DNA from: Acetatifactor sp.
Lineage (GTDB): Bacteria; Bacillota; Clostridia; Lachnospirales; Lachnospiraceae
Assembly: GCA_024699575.1 (NCBI GenBank)
Contig: JAILPF010000195.1
Location: 1 to 8,906 of the forward strand
Direction: 5' to 3'
DNA: 8,906 bases
Position 1 is the first letter of the stretch. Each line of letters starts with the position of its first letter. Below, piece by piece: positions 1-6,733 of the stretch. The notes beneath the pieces were generated by a model. The model worked only from the letters and a program-made list of their open reading frames with translations. It searched no databases and was not told the DNA's origin. The translations under genes were made by a program, and so were the position numbers.

Positions 1-148
1 TTTTCTACGGACGCCTAATGGTCCAAGGAGAACTAGGTCAGACCGATGCTTATACATAATACAGCTTTAACAATGAGAGGGAAAAGTCCTAACTGGCTGT
101 TAGGTGTCTTAATCCCTACAACTTATATATTAGGAGGAGAAATAGTAA
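1..148 (+). other. Leader or tail of upstream gene, before the binding-protein gene
   Basis: No gene is confidently seen here. The frame starting at base 3 is open to a TAA at 57-59 and could be the last 18 codons of an upstream gene (reads FYGRLMVQGELGQTDAYT). It does not resemble the usual C-terminus of a sugar ABC permease, so it may be chance. Bases 60-131 carry a stem-loop (listed separately), and 132-139 (AGGAGGAG) is the ribosome binding site of the next gene. No convincing -35/-10 pair is visible, so the binding-protein gene is probably transcribed from further upstream. Confidence 0.35.
78..117 (+). promoter_or_regulatory. Interrupted stem-loop in the leader of the binding-protein mRNA
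   Basis: Pairing seen by eye: AGGGA (78-82) with TCCCT (113-117), AAG (84-86) with CTT (108-110), and CCTAAC (88-93) with GTTAGG (99-104), closing a 5-base loop. This makes 14 base pairs in 40 bases, with two small internal loops. No T-run follows, so it is not an ordinary intrinsic terminator. It lies 14 bases before the ribosome binding site. Stem-loops in front of binding-protein genes can stabilise or separate that part of a transporter mRNA; that role here is inference. It matches no riboswitch class I recognise. Confidence 0.4.
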
Positions 149-1885
149 ATGAAAACAAAAATGCATTCACGTTTTATGGCGTTATTGTTGACAGGTGCTA
201 TGTTAGCTGGGGGGTTAACAGCATGTGGCGATGTCAAAGAAGCTTCTTCAAAAGATGCTTCAACAAGTTCGACAAAAAATACGGAAGAAAGCACAGATGG
301 AGATGAAGTTGTAGAACTGAAGATGCTTAGTCTTCCTTCTAACAGCTCAGGAGTGGTAGAAGGATGGTGGGCAGAAGAAGTCAAGCGCCAGGTAGGTGTC
401 TCCATTGAATTACTGCCATGCGGTGATCAGGGGGAGCAGAAGCTACAGGCACTTATGGCCAGCGGAGAACTACCTGATATTGTGTGCTTTAAAGACTATA
501 AGCAGGTGGAAAATGCTGTGGCTGGCGACATGCTCCTTGCATATGATGATTATAAGGAGCTTCTTCCGGATTTGTATCAGAATGCAGCTATACCGTTAAA
601 GTATGCAGCAGAGAATCTGAGCTGTGGACAAGGAAAAGCTTACACTGTTGGAACGGATGCCAAAATGTTTATGGAGACAAGAGGCGATAAGGAACCGTGG
701 ATTCGTTATGACCTCTATCGGGAGCTTGGATTGCCGGAAATCAACTCTTTGCATGATTATTTGCCGGTTTTAAAACAGATGCAGGATATGGAGCCTGTGA
801 ATGAGGATGGCCAGAAGGTATACGGTCTTTCACTGTGGAAAGACTGGGATAGAACTTTTATGTGCAGTGCCATGTTTGCAGGAAAATTTACAGGAGTTGA
901 GATGATTGAGGGAACGCTTGTCGAAATCGACTACAACTCTGAGACACCCAGAGTTCGTTCTATTCTTGATGAGGACAGTTTATACTTGAAGTTTGTAGAT
1001 TTCCTCTATCAGGCAAATCAGATGGGGCTTTTGGATCCGGATTCCATGACGCAGCGCTTTGATGATGCAATTAGTAAAATGGGTGCAGGCCGTGTCCTGA
1101 TGGGACTTGGCAGTTGGGGAGTCAGTGATTTTGCCACTGCAGAGAGACAGGAAGAAGGAATTGGCCACATGCCTGTTTTTATTAAAGACAGCTATACTGT
1201 TTCAGAAGGATTGCAGCCGGTTGGAAGAAACTGGACTGTTTCTGTAAGCAAAGCCTGCAAAAATCCGGAAGCAGCCATGAAATTTATCAACTACATGTTC
1301 TCCTATGATGGTGCAATGTTACAGCAGAATGGCCCCAAAGGTGTTATGTGGGATGTGGACGAAAAGGGTAATCCATATGTAACCGAAGAGGGGTATACAT
1401 ATATGAAGGACGGTAAGAAAGAGCTGCCGGAAGGAAATACTTTTTATAATGGTTGTCCGCAGACTTGGGTAGGACTTCATATTACAACAAGAAACCCGGA
1501 ATTGAACAATACACCTATCGGGAATAGCTTTTGGGATAAGAAAGAATTTGCCCCGGCTGATACAAAGCTGGTAGATATGTGGCAGGAGGATCACGACGCT
1601 ATTGATTCAATTGATTATCTTACAAAGAATAATCTGTTGAAACCTTTTCAGTTTGTTGCATACCCTATGCTGACAGATGACATGGAACAGATTGCAGCAA
1701 GAGTTGGCGATGTTGTAATGACAAATTCCTGGAAGATGGCGTTCGCTAAGGATGATACCGAGTACGAAAAGTTAAAAACAGAAATGATTGAAAAGGCAAA
1801 AGGCATGGGAATTGATGATTTTGTTGCATGGTATTCAGGTGAATATAACAATGCTCTGAAAGAAGCTTCTAATTATCTTCAGTAA
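149..1885 (+). CDS. Lipoprotein solute-binding protein of a carbohydrate ABC transporter (LplA/YtcQ-like)
   Basis: Likely captures a sugar or glycoside at the outer face of the membrane and delivers it to an ABC permease pair. The N-terminus is a lipoprotein signal: basic residues (K2, K4, R8), a hydrophobic stretch from about 9 to 23, and the lipobox LTAC with the lipidated Cys at residue 26. A Ser/Thr/Asp/Glu-rich linker (about 27-55) tethers the folded domain. The body has traits of extracellular family 1 binding proteins: an early LKMLSLPSNSSG strand, then QKLQALMASGELPDIV near residues 96-111, and many aromatic residues. At 578 residues it fits the long LplA/YtcQ/LipO type rather than the roughly 400-residue type. 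AGGAGGAG at 132-139 sits 9 bases before the ATG. The GH116 glycosidase follows after 54 bases, suggesting the ligand is a glycoside cleaved by that enzyme. No permease or ATPase gene is in the window. Ligand unknown. Confidence 0.9.
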   Translation: MKTKMHSRFMALLLTGAMLAGGLTACGDVKEASSKDASTSSTKNTEESTDGDEVVELKMLSLPSNSSGVVEGWWAEEVKRQVGVSIELLPCGDQGEQKLQALMASGELPDIVCFKDYKQVENAVAGDMLLAYDDYKELLPDLYQNAAIPLKYAAENLSCGQGKAYTVGTDAKMFMETRGDKEPWIRYDLYRELGLPEINSLHDYLPVLKQMQDMEPVNEDGQKVYGLSLWKDWDRTFMCSAMFAGKFTGVEMIEGTLVEIDYNSETPRVRSILDEDSLYLKFVDFLYQANQMGLLDPDSMTQRFDDAISKMGAGRVLMGLGSWGVSDFATAERQEEGIGHMPVFIKDSYTVSEGLQPVGRNWTVSVSKACKNPEAAMKFINYMFSYDGAMLQQNGPKGVMWDVDEKGNPYVTEEGYTYMKDGKKELPEGNTFYNGCPQTWVGLHITTRNPELNNTPIGNSFWDKKEFAPADTKLVDMWQEDHDAIDSIDYLTKNNLLKPFQFVAYPMLTDDMEQIAARVGDVVMTNSWKMAFAKDDTEYEKLKTEMIEKAKGMGIDDFVAWYSGEYNNALKEASNYLQ

Positions 1886-1939
1886 GTGCTATTATGAAAG
1901 AAATGTGAATATCCAAAAAGGAGCAGGAGGTATTTAAAG

Positions 1940-4567
1940 ATGAATGTGATGCAGACAGTCACGGATAAGCAGGAGCAGATTCATGGAATGGCTTTGGGCG
2001 GAATCGGAACGGGGAGCGTAGAAATTAAACAGAATGGTTGTCTGGAAGATTGGGAAATTTTTAATCTGGGTCTCTGGGCGGCATCCGAACCTGAGGAAAA
2101 CAACAAAGCGGATATCCCGGAATATGATTATGATGTGCTTCCTTTTTATGTACGAACAAAACAGGAAGGAAAGGAACCGATTGTAAGGAAACTTTCTCAT
2201 GGTAAAAAATTTACCGGCTTCCGTTCGGTAATGTATTCCTTCCTGAAAAATGTCGAGACAATCCGTTGGACGCCTGATTTCCCGATTTGTCATATGGAAT
2301 ACGAGGATGAAAAACTGCCCGTCGAGCTGAAAGCGGAATTTATGTCTCCGTTTGTTCCGCATGATGCAAAGACAAGTGGAATGCCCGGATTTTATGTGAA
2401 TTTCGAAGTGAAGAATCCGACCGACGGACCTGTGGATGTATCCTTGCTGGGAACATTAAAAAATCCGGTGAATAGAGGGCTGGCTGATAGAAAGCTGAAA
2501 AATACCATCCAAGCTTGTGGGGAAAGAACAACACTTTTGATGGATAGTACTTCTACTACGAAAGCAGAACAGAACGGAAGTATAGCCCTTTCTGTTATTG
2601 GTGGACAGGCAAGCTACATCAAGGGGGACTATGCGGATTTCTTCGGAGCATATGTGCTCAGTGGAGACCTTGGTATCTCTGAAGAGTCCTGCCTGTTTGA
2701 TTTTCACAAAGACGGCGAACTTCCTAATCTGGGCTGGGAAGAATATGATGAGGAATTCGGCGCACTGGATGAAGATAAGGTGCAGGCTTTCAGTGAGGCG
2801 GATGTGGACAGACTGCTGGAAAAGGCAAAACAGCTTGCCGGTGGATACAGACCATGGAAACGATTGAACGAGGTCGCACCTGAAATTTTGGAAACAGTGG
2901 ATGGAAAGAAAAAGTTCCTTGGCATTTTGCTGAAACAGTATAGAAAATTAGAGAGCAGGTCGTGTGCAGCATTTGGTGATGGGGCACTTTGCAGTAAGCT
3001 TACACTTAAGCCGGGTGAGCGCAAGGTGGTTACCTTCCTTGTGACGTGGAATTTTCCAAACCATGTCAGCATTGAAAACAGTTTCGTCGGACATAAATAT
3101 ACCTGCTGGTGTAAAAACGCAGAAGAGGTTGCAGAATACTTGACAGATCACCGGGAAGATATTCAGAGAAAGGTTCGTCAGTTTTCCGAGACTCTTCAGA
3201 ATTGTTCCGCACCGGAAGAATTTGTGCGAAACTGGGTGATTCAGTTAAGCACCTTGATAAAATGTTCCTGGTGGGCGGAGAATGGTAACTTCGGTCTCTG
3301 GGAGGGACTTGGAAGCTGTGGATTCCATACGATGGATGTCAGCTATTATGGTTCATTCATGATTTTGGCGCTGTTCCCTGAACTTCAACTAAAGCAGATG
3401 GAGATGGGATTAAAATTCCAACGGGAAGATGGAAGAGTGCATCATTTCTTCCGTCCGGATTTTGAACATGTGGATGATGGATATAGCCGTGTGGATATGA
3501 ATCAACAGTTTGTGCTGATGGTGTGCAGAGACTACATGTGCACAGGAGACAAAAAATACCTGGAAATGATGTGGAACCCGATTGTCAAAGCAATGGCAAG
3601 TACGGAAAAACTGGATGCGGATGGGGACGGACTCCCCGATCATGATACCCGGGATAATACCTATGACGCATGGCGATTCCGCGGAATTCCGTCTTTTATT
3701 GCAGGCTTGTGGCTGGCCGGTTTGACAGCGGCAATTCATCTGGCAAAAGAAATGCACGATGAGCAGATGGAGGCACACTGGCAGGAAATTCTGGACAAAG
3801 GAAAGCAGAGTTTCAAAAAGCTGTGGAATGGTGAGTACTTTAGCTTGTGGCTGGACGGGGATGAGCGCGATGACTGTCTGATGAGCGGACAGCTGGATGC
3901 CGCATGGTATTGTAAGGTTTTGGGACTTCCTGCTTATGTGGAAGATGAATACATTTTGAAAGTTCTGGAGCAGGTATGGAAATACAATTATACGGAAGAG
4001 GGTGGACTGATTAATGCCTCTTATCCGGAGGGCAAGAAACCTACTTTGTATACTTATGGGAATGTTCAGGTAGAGTCCAACTGGTCCGGTATGGAATTCG
4101 CACTTTCCAGCATGTATTTGGAGATGGGCGGATTTGAAAGAGCAAGAAAGATTGCAGGAAATGTGGAACAACGTCATTTGCAGGCAGGCAGAATCTTCAA
4201 TCACGAAGAGTGCGGTGGTCACTATTATCGTCCGCTTGTGGCATGGATATTGATGTCCTCGCTCAGTGGATTTCGATATGACAGAGCGCAAAGATGTTTA
4301 ACCCTGGCTCCCAAGCAGGATAGCCTCACAATCCCCTGGTTTACGCCGCAAGGATATGGGATGCTGAAGCTGAATAAGGATACTGCAGAGCTGGCTGTGT
4401 TAGAAGGTAATATTACTGTGAAGGAAATACAGAACGATTGTGGTTTTGAAGTCATTGACGTGATTAAGAACGGAGTCAAACTTGCATTTAAGTCTGCAGA
4501 CAATGCAATTGTTCTGGATGAAGACTGCACTTTGGAAGCAGGAGCAGTACTGTTGATAAAATCATAA
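1940..4567 (+). CDS. GH116 family beta-glycosidase (GBA2/bile-acid beta-glucosidase-like), cytoplasmic
   Basis: Predicted retaining glycoside hydrolase of family 116 (beta-glucosidase, glucosylceramidase or beta-xylosidase activities are known in the family). The N-terminal beta domain opens with the family signature GMALGGIGTGSVEIKQNG followed by LEDWEIFN (about residues 15-42). The C-terminal (alpha/alpha) barrel domain (former DUF608) carries FGLWEGLGSCGFHTMDVSYY; its E455 aligns with the catalytic nucleophile of human GBA2 (E527). Further on, DGDGLPD and NTYDAW place D576 at the acid/base position. Both catalytic residues are therefore present. No signal peptide or membrane segment is seen, so it should act in the cytoplasm on imported substrate. 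875 residues is a normal length (about 800-930 in the family). AGGAGG at 1925-1930 is 9 bases before the ATG. Probably co-transcribed with the binding protein. Substrate (glucoside or xyloside) cannot be read from sequence. Confidence 0.92.
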   Translation: MNVMQTVTDKQEQIHGMALGGIGTGSVEIKQNGCLEDWEIFNLGLWAASEPEENNKADIPEYDYDVLPFYVRTKQEGKEPIVRKLSHGKKFTGFRSVMYSFLKNVETIRWTPDFPICHMEYEDEKLPVELKAEFMSPFVPHDAKTSGMPGFYVNFEVKNPTDGPVDVSLLGTLKNPVNRGLADRKLKNTIQACGERTTLLMDSTSTTKAEQNGSIALSVIGGQASYIKGDYADFFGAYVLSGDLGISEESCLFDFHKDGELPNLGWEEYDEEFGALDEDKVQAFSEADVDRLLEKAKQLAGGYRPWKRLNEVAPEILETVDGKKKFLGILLKQYRKLESRSCAAFGDGALCSKLTLKPGERKVVTFLVTWNFPNHVSIENSFVGHKYTCWCKNAEEVAEYLTDHREDIQRKVRQFSETLQNCSAPEEFVRNWVIQLSTLIKCSWWAENGNFGLWEGLGSCGFHTMDVSYYGSFMILALFPELQLKQMEMGLKFQREDGRVHHFFRPDFEHVDDGYSRVDMNQQFVLMVCRDYMCTGDKKYLEMMWNPIVKAMASTEKLDADGDGLPDHDTRDNTYDAWRFRGIPSFIAGLWLAGLTAAIHLAKEMHDEQMEAHWQEILDKGKQSFKKLWNGEYFSLWLDGDERDDCLMSGQLDAAWYCKVLGLPAYVEDEYILKVLEQVWKYNYTEEGGLINASYPEGKKPTLYTYGNVQVESNWSGMEFALSSMYLEMGGFERARKIAGNVEQRHLQAGRIFNHEECGGHYYRPLVAWILMSSLSGFRYDRAQRCLTLAPKQDSLTIPWFTPQGYGMLKLNKDTAELAVLEGNITVKEIQNDCGFEVIDVIKNGVKLAFKSADNAIVLDEDCTLEAGAVLLIKS

Positions 4568-4590
4568 ATATTTTAATCCCTGATACGGAT

Positions 4591-4627
4591 AAAAGGTCGA
4601 CTCAACCACTGCTTGAGTCGACCTTTT
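4591..4627 (+). terminator. Intrinsic terminator after the GH116 gene
   Basis: A perfect 15-bp inverted repeat: AAAAGGTCGACTCAA (4591-4605), loop CCACTGC (4606-4612), TTGAGTCGACCTTTT (4613-4627). The right arm ends in four T, and the left arm starts with four A, so the element could also stop transcription arriving on the other strand. It starts 23 bases after the GH116 stop codon and separates that unit from the XRE gene. Confidence 0.88.
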
Positions 4628-4726
4628 GTGTTAACTCAAGTAAGAATTGCTGTACAACCGGAATGAAAAAAGATACTATGAGAATGTGCTTGCCGGCAGG
4701 ATACAAATCAAAAAGCATCACAGAAA

Positions 4727-4734
4727 GAGGGAAG
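4727..4734 (+). promoter_or_regulatory. Ribosome binding site deciding the start of the XRE gene
   Basis: GAGGGAAG lies 3-6 bases before the ATG at 4738. The longer reading frame starting at ATG 4663 has no comparable purine-rich site and would add 25 residues unlike any XRE N-terminus. The usual XRE beginning (short stretch, then NIRVARTKKNMTQ) fits the 4738 start. Confidence 0.6.
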
Positions 4735-4737
4735 AGC

Positions 4738-5691
4738 ATGTTTGATACAAACAAAGTGGCTGAGAATATAAGAGTAGCAAGAACAAAGAAGAATATGACA
4801 CAGATGAACCTGGCTGATGAGATGGGAGTCAGCTATCAGGCGGTATCCAATTGGGAAAGAGGAAATTCCATGCCGGATATTTCAAAACTGCCGGAACTAT
4901 GTAAAATCCTGGACATCAGATTTGAGGAGCTGGTGGGTGAAAAGACAGAAGAGACTGAGATTGCGGGGCGTCTGATGAAAGAGGATGAAGAAGTCACTCT
5001 GGAGGAAATGTCCAAAGTTGCACAACTGGTACAGCCCGATAAAATTGAGGATAAGGTGACGGAAACAGTGGAAAAAGGGAACAAAATATCCTTTTCTGCG
5101 CTGGTTGGTCTGGCACCTTTTATGGATAAGGAGACTCTGGGGAAAATGGCAGAGGAAATGGCGACGGATCATTTGGGTAAGCTTTGCGCGATTGCACCAT
5201 TTTTGTCAAAAAAAACCCTGGATCGAATCATCGATAACAGTATGCAGAAAGGAAAGCTTAACATGAGTGGAGTCGCTTCTATTGCGCCTTTTTTGTCCAA
5301 GTCGTCCATACAGAAAATAGTTGAATATCTTATTGCACATGGACAGACCAACAAAATAGCTGCAATTGCCCCATTCATGGGAAAAGGAATGTTCACAAAT
5401 CATTGGGCAGATATCGAGGTTGATGAAGAAACTGAGGAATGTAATTCGAACAACCAAAATCTGGAAGAGAGGGACCTGGATGATATGGATGAGGAAGAAG
5501 TAGCACAAATTGCTATCGCAGCATTGGAAAGGGGTGAAGATGTGGAGGAGTTTCTCGACTACATGGATGAAGATGATGTAGCCGAGATGGCATTCAAAGC
5601 GTTGGAACTTGGCAAAGATGTTGAATGCTACTTGGATTATATGGACGAGGATGATATAAAGGAATTATTGTTAAAAGCGACGAGAAAATAA
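4738..5691 (+). CDS. XRE-family helix-turn-helix regulator with two C-terminal repeat arrays
   Basis: The N-terminal residues (about 7-62) form a Cro/C1-type helix-turn-helix: NIRVARTKKNMTQMNLADEM, then VSYQAVSNWERGNSMPD, then a helix ending in LCKILDIRFEELVGE. This is the DNA-binding part. The rest is unusual. Residues 126 to about 220 hold four starts of an APF(L/M)-type repeat of 27-30 residues, and residues 250-317 hold two and a half copies of a very acidic 26-residue repeat (MDED(D/E) start). Both look like helical pairs, so they may form a solenoid for protein contact or sensing. With the start at 4738 the protein has 317 residues; the ATG at 4663 would give 342. It sits alone between two terminators, so it is probably a single-gene unit. 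XRE proteins with APFLSK-type repeats occur in Lachnospiraceae as far as I recall; their targets are not known to me. Confidence 0.85.
   Translation: MFDTNKVAENIRVARTKKNMTQMNLADEMGVSYQAVSNWERGNSMPDISKLPELCKILDIRFEELVGEKTEETEIAGRLMKEDEEVTLEEMSKVAQLVQPDKIEDKVTETVEKGNKISFSALVGLAPFMDKETLGKMAEEMATDHLGKLCAIAPFLSKKTLDRIIDNSMQKGKLNMSGVASIAPFLSKSSIQKIVEYLIAHGQTNKIAAIAPFMGKGMFTNHWADIEVDEETEECNSNNQNLEERDLDDMDEEEVAQIAIAALERGEDVEEFLDYMDEDDVAEMAFKALELGKDVECYLDYMDEDDIKELLLKATRK
5113..5394 (+). repeat. APF(L/M) repeat array within the XRE protein (about 28-residue unit)
   Basis: Protein-level repeats begin at residues 126 (APFMDKETL), 153 (APFLSKKTL), 183 (APFLSKSSI) and 211 (APFMGKG), giving units of 27, 30 and 28 residues and a partial last unit. 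Each full unit has APF, a helix of KxTLxxI type, a short polar turn, and a second hydrophobic helix ending in (A/S)I. The DNA has diverged, so this is an old protein repeat and not a recent tandem duplication. Confidence 0.8.
5485..5688 (+). repeat. Acidic 26-residue repeat at the C-terminus of the XRE protein
   Basis: Units start at residues 250, 276 and 302 (bases 5485, 5563, 5641), each exactly 78 bases apart. The unit reads MDE(D/E)(D/E)V, then a hydrophobic helix A(L)E(R/L)G, then DVE and (F/Y)LDY. The third unit is cut after 16 residues by the end of the protein. The first two copies match at more than half of positions, including ALE, DVE and LDY. Confidence 0.82.
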
Positions 5692-5697
5692 GTTTGT

Positions 5698-5731
5698 AAA
5701 CCCCGACTGGAATATTTCAGTTGGGGTTTTT
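5698..5731 (+). terminator. Intrinsic terminator after the XRE gene
   Basis: Stem AAACCCCGACTG (5698-5709) pairs with CAGTTGGGGTTT (5718-5729) with one G-T wobble, loop of 8 bases, followed by a T-run ending at 5731. It lies 6 bases after the stop codon, a standard position. Confidence 0.88.
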
Positions 5732-5920
5732 GCGATGCCATTCTGCAAGAAAATTAATTGCAGTTTACAACCGTTTATGATATTATTATCTCAAAGCATA
5801 AGTTATTTCATAAAAATATTATCAACATATCGATTATGTCTAAGCTTTTTCTATCCATTTATCTGAAATCTCAAATGCTTTTATTTCAAATCTAACAATT
5901 AAAAAAGCAGGAGGTTTTGG
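5732..5920 (+). other. AT-rich intergenic stretch upstream of the small ORF and the Rpn-like gene
   Basis: About 190 bases with no supportable gene of usual size. It contains a candidate promoter (5758-5786), an AT-rich tract, a weak dyad TGAAAT (5864-5869) with ATTTCA (5883-5888), and at its end AGGAGG (5909-5914), the ribosome binding site of the 20-codon frame. If transcription starts near 5793, the leader before the 20-codon frame would be about 130 bases. No known riboswitch motif is recognised. Confidence 0.4.
5758..5786 (+). promoter_or_regulatory. Candidate promoter for the Rpn-like gene
   Basis: TTGCAG (5758-5763) and TATTAT (5781-5786) are separated by 17 bases. The -35 matches the consensus in only three positions. 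An overlapping alternative -35, TTTACA (5764-5769), pairs only with a poor -10 (TATCTC). The region is AT-rich, so chance matches are easy. Confidence 0.4.
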
Positions 5921-5983
5921 ATGCATGTAACGTTTTGGTGTGCAGGGCCCGGTATCCTCTTGCGAATAGCGAAGGAGGAGTGA
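5921..5983 (+). CDS. Possible 20-residue leader peptide, overlapping the front of the Rpn-like gene
   Basis: ATG at 5921 is preceded by AGGAGG (5909-5914) with a 6-base gap, one of the best ribosome binding sites in the window. The frame runs 20 codons (begins MHVTFWCAGPG, ends AKEE) to TGA at 5981-5983. Its last codons (AAG GAG GAG) are themselves the ribosome binding site for the next gene, whose TTG start lies 3 bases after the stop. This layout would allow translational coupling. The peptide has no recognised family. It may instead be the remnant 5' end of an older gene, or not translated at all. Confidence 0.35.
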   Translation: MHVTFWCAGPGILLRIAKEE

Positions 5984-5986
5984 TGT

Positions 5987-6733
5987 TTGAAAAAAACACC
6001 GGACTATGACGATGTTTTCAAAACTATGAAAACAAAGCACAAAGAATTGTTTGTTCCGCTGATTAACGAGCTATACGGAACAAGTTATTCTGTGAAAGAT
6101 GCAATTGAATTGCTATCTTCAGAGGGATATGTACATTTCAAATTACCGGATTTTACAGTGATTTATGTGAAATCGTCTGCTATCACTCCTACAGCTACTA
6201 AGGTATGTTTTGATTTTCCCAGTGGTGAATCTGTTCGCTATGAAAACAGAAATATTATATTAAAAGATTATTCAAAAGAATACATTATCGAACATAAGCT
6301 GTACCCCTACATTCCATTTTATATTGTACGATATGCAAAAGAATTATCTACTGAACAAGATTTAGAAAAAGTTGAGCTGGATTTGGCATATTTACAGAAG
6401 GAATTAACCAGACTGCGAATAGAAAATGAATTAGAAGATGCAGCATACAATGATATGATTGATTTTATCATGATTATTATTCGACATATTACAAACGGTA
6501 ATTCCAGCGAAGAAAGGTTGGTGGAGATGATGGGAGGAACAATATTTCAGACAAAAACAGAACGCGATATTGAATATGGCAGAACATTGGGCTTGGAACA
6601 GGGCTTGGAACAGGGTGTTATTATCACATGTAAGGATTTTGGACTTTCATTTGATGATACCATAGCCCGCATCATGCATCAATTCAGTAAATCAGAGACT
6701 GATGCAAGAGAACTGGTTGGAAAGTACTGGTGA
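5987..6733 (+). CDS. Rpn/PD-(D/E)XK 'transposase'-family protein lacking the catalytic core
   Basis: Related to recombination-promoting nucleases (Rpn, YhgA-like). Starts at TTG with AAGGAGGA (5972-5979) 7 bases before it. Landmarks of the family are seen in order: DYDDVFKTM (6-14) and PLINELYG (24-31) at the N-terminus; the post-catalytic beta section LPDFTVIYVK (53-62); IPFYIVRY (109-116); a charged helical stretch (about 120-147); MMGG; and the C-terminal GLEQGLEQG (202-210). Family members normally have some 50-70 residues between the PLINELYG region and the LPxxxVIY strand, holding the catalytic Asp and the ExQ (D/E-x-K type) strand. Here only about 20 residues join them, and no ExQ or ExK site is seen. 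The frame stays open, so this looks like an in-frame loss and probably an inactive nuclease. Codon use is more AT-rich than in the neighbours. Function otherwise unknown. Confidence 0.75.
   Translation: MKKTPDYDDVFKTMKTKHKELFVPLINELYGTSYSVKDAIELLSSEGYVHFKLPDFTVIYVKSSAITPTATKVCFDFPSGESVRYENRNIILKDYSKEYIIEHKLYPYIPFYIVRYAKELSTEQDLEKVELDLAYLQKELTRLRIENELEDAAYNDMIDFIMIIIRHITNGNSSEERLVEMMGGTIFQTKTERDIEYGRTLGLEQGLEQGVIITCKDFGLSFDDTIARIMHQFSKSETDARELVGKYW
6589..6612 (+). repeat. Two tandem 12-base units encoding GLEQ
   Basis: GGGCTTGGAACA occurs twice in direct tandem (6589-6600 and 6601-6612) and is followed by GGG. It encodes the GLEQGLEQG run. Short tandem G-x-x-Q-G repeats before the C-terminal helices are common in Rpn-family proteins and can change copy number without shifting frame. 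Confidence 0.85.

Noticed and set aside
1..148. A known riboswitch or T-box in the first 148 bases
   Set aside because: The stem-loop does not match the conserved cores I know, and there is no T-box sequence or terminator partner.
3410..4291. Long minus-strand frame of 293 residues inside the GH116 gene
   Set aside because: It lies fully opposite a strongly supported enzyme gene, is rich in Cys, His and Ile as antisense shadows often are, and has no recognised domain.
4663..4737. 25-residue N-terminal extension of the XRE protein from ATG 4663
   Set aside because: No good ribosome binding site before 4663, and the added residues do not look like an XRE N-terminus. The ATG at 4738 has a purine-rich site at suitable distance.
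5840..6040. Minus-strand 66-residue frame opposite the start of the Rpn-like gene
   Set aside because: It overlaps the well-placed start signals of the + strand genes and matches no family I recognise. Its end (FEIKAFEISDKWIEKA) reads a little like protein, but this is not enough to support a gene.
5732..6733. A mobile element around the Rpn-like gene
   Set aside because: Despite the 'transposase' name used for this family, no terminal inverted repeats, target-site duplication or partner genes were seen. The family acts as nucleases and is not tied to an insertion sequence here.
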